DNA of 64,000 nt from Pseudonocardiaceae bacterium (GCA_009377865.1 WHTH01000009.1:1-64000), one strand, 5' to 3'. Shown: positions 26,601 through 34,629, counted from the stretch's first letter. Numbers and translations are program-made. Notes: generated by a model from the letters alone, not told the origin.

Positions 26601-26773
26601 CGACGCTGCCCTGGGGACGCGTCGAGCGCGTCGTCTACGACCACCCGGTCGGCCTGGTCGACCTGCGGGTGGATCAGCAGCGGCGCTGGGGCGCGACCCG
26701 GCTGCCGACGCTGTCCGGTGAGGACTACAACGGCTACCGCAGCGGTACCGCGCCCTGGAACACCACCCGCTAG
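23603..26773 (+). CDS. Arabinosyltransferase, divergent Emb clade (emb3)
   Basis: 1056 residues from GTG 23603. Aspartate pair Asp261/Asp262 in NFDDPWYVLMARG. Shared clade motifs [25 protein letters not shown] and GPNFWRPYSDRGQPFG. A palindrome of a different sequence type encodes residues about 340-352 (VSGGASHGSHPHS) at the position matching emb2. The C-terminal carbohydrate-binding region is present. Probably co-transcribed with emb2. Downstream, foreign-looking DNA separates it from emb4. Confidence 0.9.
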   Translation: MSAPQAPSRPARRSAWRRWMLAGLAALTLVSALGVLLAPVTADDPVVTWPRAGEPARSTVLPLVPYRPLQLDATIPCATLAALDARGGGTALSTMPADVNVPQRPGLTVAAAGRTVTVAASGRDLLAEPLPAGGCTYRVVADAHGVRVLRDGSQLAAAPGLPAPQVAQLATDAHADADAMPAARGLAVTLHTDARYESSPTVLKTVLLAVHAAALLALLVQAWRTWRGSGLGLVRPRPGPADAVVLVVSALWVVLSPVNFDDPWYVLMARGATDSGAVGNAVYMFNVTENPFVASQYTLGVWSWLGQSLLTEGGWGLAWMRLLPLLYGLIVWLLLRFALVSGGASHGSHPHSPRWGVWALALAHMVWWLPYGMTLRPEPLIVVFAAAALLLAEVARRARSVGALAAATAAAALGVSVSPSGLVALAPLALALPWLWGWLRAARPADRVAATLTLVAAGTALIPVGFADATLGDVLESTAVHQWYYLTFAWYEEGVHYETLLSLPDSSQWARRAPVLLTLAVIALVALGQLASRYLGYRNGSGHGEPDGPVRRLMVRSAVMSAVALALLSLTPTKWVNHFGAVEAVPTVLLATALLQAPLAWPSRATLRSGRRTALLGLLPATAGTALLVWAVSVSFAGPNFWRPYSDRGQPFGDHLFAEITPSRVADMAPRIGWLFASNPAIWIGLALVFAAVMWWRGRGGLTPDGGLLRVSSVSIVVLTLLVFTCAPIRQYPGWTVPMSMIDAARGQPCGLAHHVRVLDDSDTAQPGQPVGAATRRGGFAATSGVPPPVPPPVPGSRVWHDAPVRGPSIGTLLTPWYPLPAGGNATHLLVPLLGDELERQQVWLQYGDGSGVTGAVPVRVDPEVAAGDWQEAPVPLDALGAHRPQQVRLAVEDQVAGQRQWIAVGEPRLARWRPVTAVTRDRPVYADQVSASLWPCVNQVSVEHGIAGAPAVTLLADENFRRSFLDIAFRIRQGGMQVPTDRTSAAVRVPARLAAPGPPTLPWGRVERVVYDHPVGLVDLRVDQQRRWGATRLPTLSGEDYNGYRSGTAPWNTTR
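24620..24659. repeat. 40-nt palindrome inside emb3
   Basis: Arms 24620-24639 and 24640-24659 are complementary except for one G/T wobble. Ends GTGAGTGGGG and CCCCACTCAC, centre CCATGG. It is read in the same frame (GTG AGT ... CAC TCA) as the emb2 and emb4 copies, but the inner sequence differs from theirs and resembles the glpD copy (GTGAGTGG.GATGCGAG). Confidence 0.93.
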
Positions 26774-26803
26774 CCGGGCCATCATGTGATGTATATTGAT
26801 GTC

Positions 26804-27064
26804 GTGCACCGTACTCAGATCTACCTGGACGACGAGGAAGCGGGCCTCCTCGGCCGGGAAGCGGCCCGTACCGGTGCGTCCCGCTCGGAGCTGATCCGCC
26901 GAGCGATCCGGACCCAGTACGGAGCCCAGACCGCGGAGACCCGGCTGGCTGGACTACGAGCCTCCGCCGGGGCGTGGCGGTCTCGGTCAGAGACCGGCGC
27001 CGAGTACGTCGAGAACATCCGCGGCGACCTCGACGACCGATTCGAACAACTCGGGCTACGGTGA
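26804..27064 (+). CDS. Ribbon-helix-helix antitoxin (VapB-like)
   Basis: 86 residues from GTG 26804. HRTQIYLDDEEAGLLGREA, then GASRSELIRRAIR, is the RHH/CopG DNA-binding motif. The C-terminal tail (SETGAEYVENIRGDLDDRF) would wrap the toxin. TATATT at 26792-26797 lies 6 nt before the GTG and points to a leaderless message. An in-frame ATG 26786 lies inside that promoter and is unlikely to be used. It overlaps the broken toxin gene by GTGA. Confidence 0.85.
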   Translation: MHRTQIYLDDEEAGLLGREAARTGASRSELIRRAIRTQYGAQTAETRLAGLRASAGAWRSRSETGAEYVENIRGDLDDRFEQLGLR

Positions 27065-27296
27065 AGCTGCTCGACACCTCGGTGGCCGTCGATCACCTCA
27101 GGGGTGACCATCGGGCCACCTCGTTGCTTCACGAACTGCTCCGGGCCGAGGACACCGTCGTGGCCAGCGAACTCACCCGCTTCGAATTGCTGGCGGGCGT
27201 TCGGCGCAACGAGCAAACTCACCTGGAGGACTCACGATCAACGTGCGGCACTTTCCCATGTTCGACGGTCTCCAGTCCCCATACCAGTACAACTGA
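27061..27296 (+). pseudogene. VapC-type PIN toxin pseudogene (internal deletion)
   Basis: Starts intact with VKLLDTSVAVDHLRGDHRAT (first catalytic Asp present) and AEDTVVASELTRFELLAGVR (Glu present), then breaks after NEQTHLED. The normal C-terminus, LTINVRHFPMFDGLQSPY, resumes in another frame and ends at TGA 27294. Roughly 60 codons carrying the later acidic active-site residues are missing. Toxin activity should be lost, while the antitoxin upstream is intact. Confidence 0.85.
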
Positions 27297-27825
27297 CGGC
27301 GGGTCGTCGGGCAGTCGTCGGGCAAGCCACCCGTGACGAGAGTGCCCCCAGCGCGACACAGCGGGCTCATGCACGACCTCTACAGGGAGCGGCTGACGCC
27401 CTCGATCAGACATGGCAGGTCTGAGCTCTGGCTCTGAGGGATCCGCCGACTCTGCCGGACGGCCCGGTCGGGGAGACCGTCACGGCCGCGGAGGTCCTCC
27501 GGCGGTTCAACGCCCCGGAAGGGTGGCACACCATGGCCGAGTCCGTGGCCGAAGGGGCGATCTCGCAGGCCGCGTCGCACACCAGAAGGGAACTGGTCGA
27601 TCTGTTCAGCGTGCACGGCCCCCGCGCGCTGTAGAGATTGCGCCAAGTCGAGGCAACCGTCGTTGTGCCCTGGCCCGCATCCGGAGCCGTCATCATGCTG
27701 GCGGCAGCGCTACGATTCATGGTGATGGAGGCGACCGTGCACCTCCTCGACCTGCAGCGCGCTCGCGTAACGGCATGACGGGTCAACGGCACACCGCATT
27801 GACGGTATGACGGTAGGTTCAGCAG
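27297..27825. other. Decayed region after vapBC remnant
   Basis: No intact gene. One plus-strand frame without a convincing start runs to TAG at about 27633 and reads GETVTAAEVLRRFNAPEGW and HTRRELVDLFSVHGPRAL, probably the tail of a lost gene. Near the right end, CGGCATGACGG and CGGTATGACGG form a short repeat just before the next gene and may be its control site. Confidence 0.4.
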
Positions 27826-28137
27826 ATGACAACACAGACCGTCCACGGACCGATCACCAGCGCACCGCTGCGGGTCCGCCCGCCCTACGACCAGCGCGAC
27901 GTCGCCGGCGAACAGGGCCAGAACGAGACCGTTCATCAGTGGTGGGACCGTCGACTCGACGACGGATTGGCCGCGCTACTCACACCACTCGATGGCATCG
28001 AGGTCAGCGACTACGAACGGAGCACCCTCAGCTGGCTCACCGGCCGGGAGGACTCCACGATCGCCGTGGTCGCCGCCTTGCTGCACCGCGCCCGGGAGGC
28101 CCGCCCGCTGCCGACGAGCAAGTGCTCACCTAGTTGA
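27826..28137 (+). CDS. Small hypothetical protein, partition-module associated type
   Basis: 103 residues from ATG 27826. Core segment VHQWWDRRLDDGLAALLTPL then EVSDYERSTLSWLTGREDS and VVAALLHRAREARPL, predicted mostly helical. I have no firm family. Small proteins of this look occur beside parA-like genes on actinobacterial plasmids and integrative elements (recollection, not verified). Followed after 13 bp by a second small gene. Confidence 0.6.
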   Translation: MTTQTVHGPITSAPLRVRPPYDQRDVAGEQGQNETVHQWWDRRLDDGLAALLTPLDGIEVSDYERSTLSWLTGREDSTIAVVAALLHRAREARPLPTSKCSPS

Positions 28138-28150
28138 GTACGGACAGCCC

Positions 28151-28474
28151 ATGACCGGCCGGCCCACAGACCCGCGCGACCAGCTGGAGAGCACCACCGC
28201 GCCTGCTGGACTCACCGCGTCCGCGGCCGCTGCGGCGCCCTCGGACGGCGCCTCGACGCCAACGCTCGCGGACGCCCCACCCAGCAAGTTCACCGTCCTG
28301 CTCGACCCCGAAGCCGCCGCTGGCTTCGACCAGCTCGCCGTCGACATACGCCGGCTGATCGGCCGCCGGGTCTCCAAGGGAGACCTGGTGCGAGCCCTCA
28401 TCGCGCTGGCTGCTGACGACCCCGCACTCCACCACCAGGTGCTCGCCGAGCTCCGCGTCCACCCCGCGACATGA
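28151..28474 (+). CDS. Small protein with C-terminal RHH-like domain (possible ParB-type partner)
   Basis: 107 residues from ATG 28151. The first half is a disordered A/P/T-rich stretch. Residues about 45-100 (SKFTVLLDPEAAAGFDQLAV, DIRRLIGRRVSKGDLVRALI) look like a ribbon-helix-helix DNA-binding domain of the small ParB/centromere-binding kind. No parA remains nearby. Together with the preceding gene it suggests a leftover plasmid or ICE partition cassette between emb3 and emb4. Confidence 0.6.
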   Translation: MTGRPTDPRDQLESTTAPAGLTASAAAAAPSDGASTPTLADAPPSKFTVLLDPEAAAGFDQLAVDIRRLIGRRVSKGDLVRALIALAADDPALHHQVLAELRVHPAT

Positions 28475-28824
28475 TGACACGTCGTCACAGCGGGTGAGGT
28501 CCCGTCGTGTGGACCCAGTGACTCAGGGATGCAAGTCCCGGGCCGCAGTGCGCCTACTTCGTGCACGGTCGGGGACCGGCGGGCCAGTGCTGCGTTCACT
28601 GCGGCAGTGACTCCGCAATCGGTTGTCGTCCGGCACGAACGGCTGACACCGCTGACCGACGCGCTCGACGCCCGGCCCGGCAGCGACGCCCGAAGAACTC
28701 GCGCGGAAGGCGCGGCAGGTCGCCGCGATCGGAGCCGCCTGACCGAAGCCAGGCCTTCAACGTCGTTGGCTTCCGCCTGGACCGTGCTGCTCGGCCGCCA
28801 CGCAGCGAGCCGTACCCTTCGGCC
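28475..28824. other. Non-coding stretch upstream of emb4
   Basis: No gene supported. A short plus-strand piece (VVVRHERLTPLTDALDARPG, and in the next frame PEELARKARQVAAIGAA ending at TGA near 28742) looks like the end of a frameshifted gene. The emb4 promoter should lie between about 28742 and 28824, but no clear -35/-10 pair stands out. Confidence 0.4.
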
Positions 28825-31464
28825 GTGCCGCGCCCCCCCACCACCGTCAACCGCCGGTCCCGGCGCACCGCGTGGACGATTGCGGCGCTCGCGCTGCTGA
28901 CCGGCGTGCTGGGGGCGCTCGCCGCGCTCGCCCCCGTCACCGCCGACGATCCGGTCGTGAGCTGGCCGCAGGCAGGGCAGCAGCCGACGTCGACGGTGCT
29001 GCCGCTGACGCCCTACCGGCCGCTGCAGTTCGACGCGACGGTTCCCTGCTCGACGTTGGGCGCGCTCGATGCCCGCGGCGGCGGCGAGGCACTGCGCACG
29101 CTGCCCGCCGACCCCGACTCGACACCCACCGAGGGGCTCGTGGTGGCCGTCGGGGCCGGCACGGTCACCGTTGCCGCATCCGGCAGCGAGCTGCACAGCG
29201 AGCCGCTACCCACGGGCGACTGCGCCTACCGGATCGCCGCCGACTCGTCGGGCATCACGGTCAACCGCGACGGTGCGCAGTTGGCTGCCGAGCCCGGGCT
29301 GCTGCCGCCGCAGGTCGCCGAGCTGTCGACCATGGCGCAGCGCCTGCCGGAGGCGGACGGCCTCGCTGTCGAGCTACACACCGATGCGCGCTACGAGTCG
29401 AGCCCGACCCCACTGAAGACCGCGCTGCTCGTCGCGCATGCGCTGAGCCTGGTGGCGGTGCTGGCGCTGGCCTGGCGGCACTGGCGGGGCAGCGGCCCCG
29501 GTCTGGTGCGGCCGCGGCTGTCGCCCGCCGACGGGGTGGTCGTCGCGGTGTCGCTGGCTTGGGCCGTGCTGGGACCGATCGGCATCGACGACTCCTGGTA
29601 CCTGCTGATGGCGCGCAACGCGACCGAGTCGGGATACATCGGCAACTACGTGTCACAGCTCAACGTCGCCGAGAACCCGTTCGTCGCCAGCCAGTACCCG
29701 ATGCAGGCGTGGGGGATGCTCGGCCAGTCGCTGTTCGGGGCGGGCTGGGGGCTGCTGTGGATGCGGGTCCTGCCGGTGCTCTACGGGTTGGGGACCTACG
29801 CGTTGCTCCGGGTCCTGGTCACCTCCGTGGTGAGCGATTTTCGGGGTTATAGCCCCGAAAATCGCTCACCACGGGGGGTGGCGTGGGCGGTGGCGCTCGG
29901 GCACCTGCTGTGGTTCCTGCCCTACGGGGTCGCGCTGCGCCCGGAGCCGCTGATCGTGCTGTGCTCGGCAGGGGTGCTGGTGCTCGCGGAGCTGGCCCGG
30001 CGGCGCGAGTCGATCGGCGCGCTGGCTGCCGCCACCGTCGTGGCAGTGCTGGCGGTGACCGCATCGCCCACCGGGCTGGTCGCGGCCGCACCGCTGGTGT
30101 TCGCGCTGCCGTGGCTGTGGCGGTGGCTGCGCGCCGCCGACTGGCCGCAGCGGGCGGGCGCGGTGCTGCTGGCCGGTGCGTCGGCGTCGATCGTGGTGCT
30201 GCCCGGTTTCGCCGACGCCACCCTCGGCAACGTCGCCGAGGCCGTGTCGGTGCACCGCTGGTACTACCGCAGCCACCCCTGGTACGAGGAGTACCTGCAC
30301 TACGCCAAGATCCTCGAGGACGGCGACCCCGGCGCGTGGGGCAAACGGCTGCCGGTGCTGCTGACGCTCGCGGTGCTGCTGGGCGCCGCGATCGCCGCGG
30401 GGCGCCGGGCGGGCACCGGCGGGCCGACCGGGCGGTTGCTGGCGATGTCGGCAGCGACCACCGCGGTCGCGCTGCTGGCGATGTCGCTGACCCCGACCAA
30501 GTGGGTCAACCACTTCGGCGCCGTCGCCGCACCGGCGTCCGTGCTGCTGGCGGCCGCGGCGCTGCGATCGCCGATCCCGCGCCGGGCGCCGACGGCCGCC
30601 GTCACGATCGGCGCGATCGCCGTCGGCCTCGCCGCCGCGGTGGGCTATGCGGGACCGAACCTGTGGCGGCCGTTCGGTGACTGGGGCCAGCCCTTCGGTG
30701 ACCACACCGCACTGGGCAACCCCTACGAGATCAGCCTCACCACTCCGGGCATCGGGCCGCTGGACCTGCACAACCCGCTGCTGTGGTTCGCAGTCGCGGC
30801 CGCGGCGCTGTGGTGGGGACGGCGGCGGCGACGCCGTGGCCTGCCATCGGGCCCGAGCCCGGACCGCGCGCTGCTCGTCACCTCCGCCGGGCTCGGCGTG
30901 GTGCTGATGCTCGCGGTGTTCAGCTACGCGCCGCTGCGGCAGTACCCGGGCCCGTCGCTGGCGCTGGTCAACGCGCAGGCGCCGGCCGGCTCGCCGTGCG
31001 GCCTGGCCGGTGACGTCCGGGTACTCACGGGCGGCGACCGTATGCTGGGGCCGCGACCAGTCACCGAAGTGACGGCCGGCAAGCCGGTCTTCGCCGACCA
31101 GGCGTCGGCCGCGCTGTGGCCCTGCGTCGACCAGATCACCATCGCCAATGGCATCGCCGAGGCGCCGCAACTGCGGCTGCGCACCGGCGGCGGCCTCGAG
31201 AAAGCCACCAAGGACAACACCGCACGCCCGGGCAACGGCGGCACCTTGGCGCAGGTCGACCGTACCGTGGAATGGATCGAGCTGCCCTCGGCGCTGTCGC
31301 CGGCCGGCGTGCCCATCAAGGGCTGGGGGCACGTCGAGCGGGCCGAGTACGACCACCCGCCCGGGTTGGTAGACCTGCGAGTGCGGCAGGTGCAGCGCTG
31401 GGGGTGGACCCAGCTGCCGACGCTCGCGCGCCAGGACTACGCCGGGCGGGCCTACATCGGCTGA
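28825..31464 (+). CDS. Arabinosyltransferase, divergent Emb clade, shortened C-terminus (emb4)
   Basis: 879 residues from GTG 28825, against 1040-1090 for its paralogs. Asp255/Asp256 in [13 protein letters not shown], then [25 protein letters not shown] and [16 protein letters not shown] are retained. A 50-nt palindrome encodes residues about 335-350 at the same site as in emb2 and emb3. After [16 protein letters not shown] the sequence jumps to [20 protein letters not shown], so about 150-160 residues of the extracellular carbohydrate-binding region are missing in frame. Otherwise the gene is open and probably functional. Confidence 0.88.
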   Translation: MPRPPTTVNRRSRRTAWTIAALALLTGVLGALAALAPVTADDPVVSWPQAGQQPTSTVLPLTPYRPLQFDATVPCSTLGALDARGGGEALRTLPADPDSTPTEGLVVAVGAGTVTVAASGSELHSEPLPTGDCAYRIAADSSGITVNRDGAQLAAEPGLLPPQVAELSTMAQRLPEADGLAVELHTDARYESSPTPLKTALLVAHALSLVAVLALAWRHWRGSGPGLVRPRLSPADGVVVAVSLAWAVLGPIGIDDSWYLLMARNATESGYIGNYVSQLNVAENPFVASQYPMQAWGMLGQSLFGAGWGLLWMRVLPVLYGLGTYALLRVLVTSVVSDFRGYSPENRSPRGVAWAVALGHLLWFLPYGVALRPEPLIVLCSAGVLVLAELARRRESIGALAAATVVAVLAVTASPTGLVAAAPLVFALPWLWRWLRAADWPQRAGAVLLAGASASIVVLPGFADATLGNVAEAVSVHRWYYRSHPWYEEYLHYAKILEDGDPGAWGKRLPVLLTLAVLLGAAIAAGRRAGTGGPTGRLLAMSAATTAVALLAMSLTPTKWVNHFGAVAAPASVLLAAAALRSPIPRRAPTAAVTIGAIAVGLAAAVGYAGPNLWRPFGDWGQPFGDHTALGNPYEISLTTPGIGPLDLHNPLLWFAVAAAALWWGRRRRRRGLPSGPSPDRALLVTSAGLGVVLMLAVFSYAPLRQYPGPSLALVNAQAPAGSPCGLAGDVRVLTGGDRMLGPRPVTEVTAGKPVFADQASAALWPCVDQITIANGIAEAPQLRLRTGGGLEKATKDNTARPGNGGTLAQVDRTVEWIELPSALSPAGVPIKGWGHVERAEYDHPPGLVDLRVRQVQRWGWTQLPTLARQDYAGRAYIG
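29825..29874. repeat. 50-nt palindrome inside emb4
   Basis: Arms 29825-29849 and 29850-29874 are complementary with one T/G wobble next to the centre. The arm reads CCGTGGTGAGCGATTTTCGG onward. Relative to emb2 the T in GTGAGTG is C here and the right arm carries the matching A-to-G change (CGCTCAC), a compensated substitution. Confidence 0.94.
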
Positions 31465-31529
31465 TCTCGAGCTGGTTGCGCCGGGTGCGGCCTGAGCCCC
31501 ATCGAGCCCGCTCGGTAGGCTCTGCGCCG

Positions 31530-32891
31530 ATGAGCGAGACCGGCACCCGCACCCTGTCCGGCTGGGGGCGCACCGCGCCGAGCACCGCGCACGTGGTGCA
31601 CGGCCGCAGCGTCGAGTCAATCCAGCAGGCAGTGCGCCAGACCGGCGACCGCGGCGTGATCGCCCGCGGGCTGGGCCGGGCCTACGGCGACCCGGCGCAG
31701 AACGCCGGCGGGCTGGTCATCGACATGCCGGCGCTGGACCGGATCCACTCGATCGACGCCGACGCCGGGGTGGTCGACGTCGATGCCGGTGTCAGCCTCG
31801 ACACCCTGATGCGCCGGGCGCTGCCGTTCGGGCTGTGGGTACCGGTACTGCCGGGCACCCGGCAGGTCACCGTCGGTGGCGCGATCGCGGCCGACATCCA
31901 CGGCAAGAACCACCACACCCAGGGCAGCTTCGGCAACCACGTGCTGTCGATGGACCTGGTCACCGCGGACGGCTCGGTGCGTACCCTGACCCCTGACGGC
32001 CCGGAGGCCGAGCTGTTCTGGGCGACCGTCGGCGGGATGGGCCTGACCGGCGTGCTGGTCCGCGCGACGATCGCGCTCAAGCACACCGAGAGCGCATACT
32101 TCGTGGTCGACACCGACCGCACCGCCGACCTCGACGAGCTGATGGCCCGGCTCACCGACGGCACCGACGACCAGTACACCTACTCCGTCGCGTGGTTCGA
32201 CTCGATGTCGGGCGGCGCGAAGCTCGGCCGGGCGATCTTGACCCGCGGCTGGTCCGCCCGGCGCGAGGACCTGCCACCCAAGCTGCGCCGCGACCCGTTG
32301 CGTTTCGACGCCCCGCAGCTGCTGCGCGCGCCCGACGTGTTCCCGTCCGGGTTGGTGAACCGGGCGACGATCGCGGCGTTCAACGAGGTCTGGTACCGGA
32401 AGGCACCGGTGCACCGCCGCGGCGAGGTGCAGAACATCACCTCGTTCTTCCACCCGCTCGACCTGGTCGGCGACTGGAACCGGGTCTACGGTCCGCGCGG
32501 GTTCCTGCAGTACCAGTTCGTGGTGCCCTTCGGCGCCGAGCAGGCCTTCACCCGCGCCGTCGAGATGATCAGCGCGTCCGGGCAGGTGTCGTTCCTCAAC
32601 GTGCTCAAACGCTTCGGCGACGGCAACGACGCACCGCTGTCGTTTCCCACGCCCGGCTGGACGCTGACCGTGGACATCCCGATCGGCCCCGGGCTGGGAG
32701 CGCTGTGCGACCGTCTCGACGCGCTGGTGCTGGCGGCGGGCGGGCGGCTCTACCTGGCCAAGGAGTCGCGGACGACCGCGGCGGCGCTGCACCGCATGTA
32801 CCCACGGCTCGACGAGTGGCGCAAGGTCCGCGCCGCAGTCGACCCCGATTCGATCTTCACCTCCGACCTTTCCAGGAGACTCCAGCTGTGA
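31530..32891 (+). CDS. dprE1: Decaprenylphosphoryl-D-ribose oxidase DprE1
   Basis: 453 residues from ATG 31530. Flavoenzyme that oxidises the 2'-OH of decaprenyl-phosphoryl-ribose, the first half of its epimerisation to DPA. FAD-binding PCMH domain: [36 protein letters not shown]; substrate domain [20 protein letters not shown]. The position corresponding to M. tuberculosis Cys387 (the covalent benzothiazinone target, in GWNVCVD) is Thr380 in GWTLTVD. Lies downstream of emb4 and 13 bp upstream of dprE2. Confidence 0.95.
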   Translation: MSETGTRTLSGWGRTAPSTAHVVHGRSVESIQQAVRQTGDRGVIARGLGRAYGDPAQNAGGLVIDMPALDRIHSIDADAGVVDVDAGVSLDTLMRRALPFGLWVPVLPGTRQVTVGGAIAADIHGKNHHTQGSFGNHVLSMDLVTADGSVRTLTPDGPEAELFWATVGGMGLTGVLVRATIALKHTESAYFVVDTDRTADLDELMARLTDGTDDQYTYSVAWFDSMSGGAKLGRAILTRGWSARREDLPPKLRRDPLRFDAPQLLRAPDVFPSGLVNRATIAAFNEVWYRKAPVHRRGEVQNITSFFHPLDLVGDWNRVYGPRGFLQYQFVVPFGAEQAFTRAVEMISASGQVSFLNVLKRFGDGNDAPLSFPTPGWTLTVDIPIGPGLGALCDRLDALVLAAGGRLYLAKESRTTAAALHRMYPRLDEWRKVRAAVDPDSIFTSDLSRRLQL

Positions 32892-32904
32892 CAAGGACAC
32901 TTCG

Positions 32905-33660
32905 ATGATCGACGCCGTCGGCAACCCCCAGTCCCTGCTGCTGCTCGGCGGCACCTCCGAGATCGCCTTGGCGACGGCCGAGCGCTACGCCGCCAACCGG
33001 CCGTTGCGCGTGGTGCTCGCCGCTCGGCCGTCTCCGCGGCTCGACGCCGCGGCCGAGCGGTTGCGCGGCGCAGGCTGCAGCGTCTCGACGCTGTCGTTCG
33101 ACGCGCAGGCGCCCGACACGCACGCCGAGGTGATCGAGCAGGCGTTCGCCGACGGCGACATCGACATCACCGTGGTGGCCTTCGGCCTGCTCGGTGACCA
33201 AGAGAAGGCGTGGACCGACCTGCCCACCGCCGTCGAGCTCGCGCAGGTCAACTACGTGGCTGCGGTGTCGGTGGGAGTGGCGCTGTCGTCGGCGCTGCAG
33301 CGCCAGGGGCACGGCGCGATCGTCGCGCTGTCCTCGGCGGCCGGGGAGCGGGCCCGCCGCTCGAACTTCGTCTACGGCTCCACCAAGGCCGGCCTCGACG
33401 TCTTCTACACCGGACTGACCGAGGCGCTGCGCCCCGCGGGTATCAAGGTGTGCGTGGTCCGGCCCGGGTTCGTGCACACCCGGATGACCGAGGGCATGTC
33501 CGCCGCGCCGCTGTCGGTGACCCCGGAGCAGGTCGCCGACGTCATCGTCGATTCGGTCGCCAAGGGCCGCGAGCAGGCCTGGGCGCCCGCGCCGATGCGG
33601 TTCGTGATGTCGGCGCTGCGTCACGTCCCGCGCCCGATCTTCCGCCGGCTGCCGATCTGA
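32905..33660 (+). CDS. dprE2: Decaprenylphosphoryl-2-keto-erythro-pentose reductase DprE2
   Basis: 251 residues. Classical short-chain dehydrogenase that reduces the DprE1 keto product to decaprenyl-phosphoryl-arabinose with NADH. Cofactor motif LLGGTSEIALA (near 12-24), catalytic Ser in IVALSSAAGER, and Tyr/Lys in FVYGSTKAGLD. Operon with dprE1. Confidence 0.94.
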   Translation: MIDAVGNPQSLLLLGGTSEIALATAERYAANRPLRVVLAARPSPRLDAAAERLRGAGCSVSTLSFDAQAPDTHAEVIEQAFADGDIDITVVAFGLLGDQEKAWTDLPTAVELAQVNYVAAVSVGVALSSALQRQGHGAIVALSSAAGERARRSNFVYGSTKAGLDVFYTGLTEALRPAGIKVCVVRPGFVHTRMTEGMSAAPLSVTPEQVADVIVDSVAKGREQAWAPAPMRFVMSALRHVPRPIFRRLPI

Positions 33661-33978
33661 CCCGCTCAGGCGCGGCTGCCCGGCCGGCGTTCCTCGCGCT
33701 CCGTGGCCCGCGCCGTCCACCCGCCGCACCCGGACGGCAAGGCGGACGGCCCGCTTCCCGGTGGCGGCAGCGCACCTCACCTCGGGCACCGCGCACCGCG
33801 CCGCCCCGTGACGCGACTCAAAGCAAGGCGCGGGAACGGGGGCGCCGGTCGCCCGGCCCAACCTGGCCGACCGACCACATCGTCGGGCTTCGTCCACTGG
33901 AGTCCGCGGACCGACTGACGCCTCCGATGGCCGCCTTCCGCGATCCCTGGCCAGGTGGGCGATGCTTCGTGCCCAGCG
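33661..33978. other. Intergenic region between convergent dprE2 and a small gene
   Basis: No gene. Holds a copy of the dispersed repeat (CGACTCAAAGCAAGGCGC at 33814-33831, one A shorter than the copies near 7 kb). No clear terminator hairpin could be picked out by eye. Confidence 0.5.
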
Positions 33979-34227
33979 TTACTCCACCGTACCGTCCGCC
34001 GCGCCCTTGCCATCCGCCTGGCTGTCGGCGTCCTCGACCTGGCCGTTATCAGCGGTGTTGGAGTGATAGCCGAGCTGACCGTTTCCGGCGGCACCACCGC
34101 TGACCTGCCAGTTCGCAGCGGTGGCGCCAGTCATCTCGTCACCGGGTGCCGCCACAGCCTCCGCTTCCTCACTGCCGCTCGGACCGGGCATCGTCTGGCA
34201 CAGTTGGTCATAGATAGGCGTCGACAT
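33979..34227 (-). CDS. Small hypothetical protein, Gly/Ala/Asn-rich
   Basis: 82 residues, MSTPIYDQLCQTMPGPSG then a low-complexity tail rich in G, A, N, Q, D and E, ending in TAA. No signal peptide or membrane helix. Upstream on the minus strand are TATATG (possible -10) and AGGAGAGG 13 nt before the ATG, a workable start. Composition is less GC-rich than its neighbours. Function unknown. Confidence 0.5.
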   Translation of the reverse strand: MSTPIYDQLCQTMPGPSGSEEAEAVAAPGDEMTGATAANWQVSGGAAGNGQLGYHSNTADNGQVEDADSQADGKGAADGTVE

Positions 34228-34563
34228 CGAGATCGTGAGTCCTCTCCTCTGCGTAACTCACATATACGGGGTACCCGCTGCGAAGGATGACGAAACGGGC
34301 ATCATGCCTCGCGTGCCGTCCGTGAGGGGCAGGCACGTCGACCTCACGGCAGCAGCAGGCGGGAGCGGCGTGCAACGGAGCGTCCAGGCCGGCACGGATG
34401 GCCTCGGAACCACGGAAGGGACCTCGAAGTTCTGGCATGACAGCCAGCGTTGCGGCCGCCCACCGCGGGGTGCCAGCGCCGGCCTCGCGGGCTGTGGGTA
34501 ACTGGCCAGTTGTGGATAACTCCCGTCACCGCCGCCGCTGCCCGCGATGTCCCGCCCCAGCCT
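34228..34563. other. Intergenic region with paired DnaA-box-like sites
   Basis: Contains the probable promoter of the small minus-strand gene (TATATG near 34260). Further on are two DnaA-box-like nonamers in the same direction, TGTGGGTAA (34493-34501) and TGTGGATAA (34511-34519), bracketing the palindrome AACTGGCCAGTT (34500-34511). No other gene seen. Confidence 0.45.
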
Positions 34564-34629
34564 GTCCGTGAACTCGACACGGTGGGGGTTTGCCACGGCT
34601 GCGACCCCCACGGCGTCGAGTTCACGGAC
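34564..34629. repeat. 66-nt hairpin with 26-bp arms downstream of ubiA
   Basis: Left arm 34564-34589 begins GTCCGTGAACTCGAC; right arm 34604-34629 ends GTCGAGTTCACGGAC. 24 of 26 positions pair; loop 14 nt. Starts 68 bp past the ubiA stop, so it may end that transcript, but the arms are far longer than a terminator needs and have no T-run. It is unrelated in sequence to the GTGAG...CTCAC palindromes. Confidence 0.85.

Noticed and set aside
16411-31464. A biosynthetic (secondary metabolite) cluster
   Set aside because: The dehydrogenases, glycosyltransferases and exporter are all explained by arabinogalactan synthesis; no PKS, NRPS or RiPP enzymes seen.
29866-31620. 584-residue open frame on the minus strand opposite emb4
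   Set aside because: Same kind of shadow; emb4 accounts for the coding signal.
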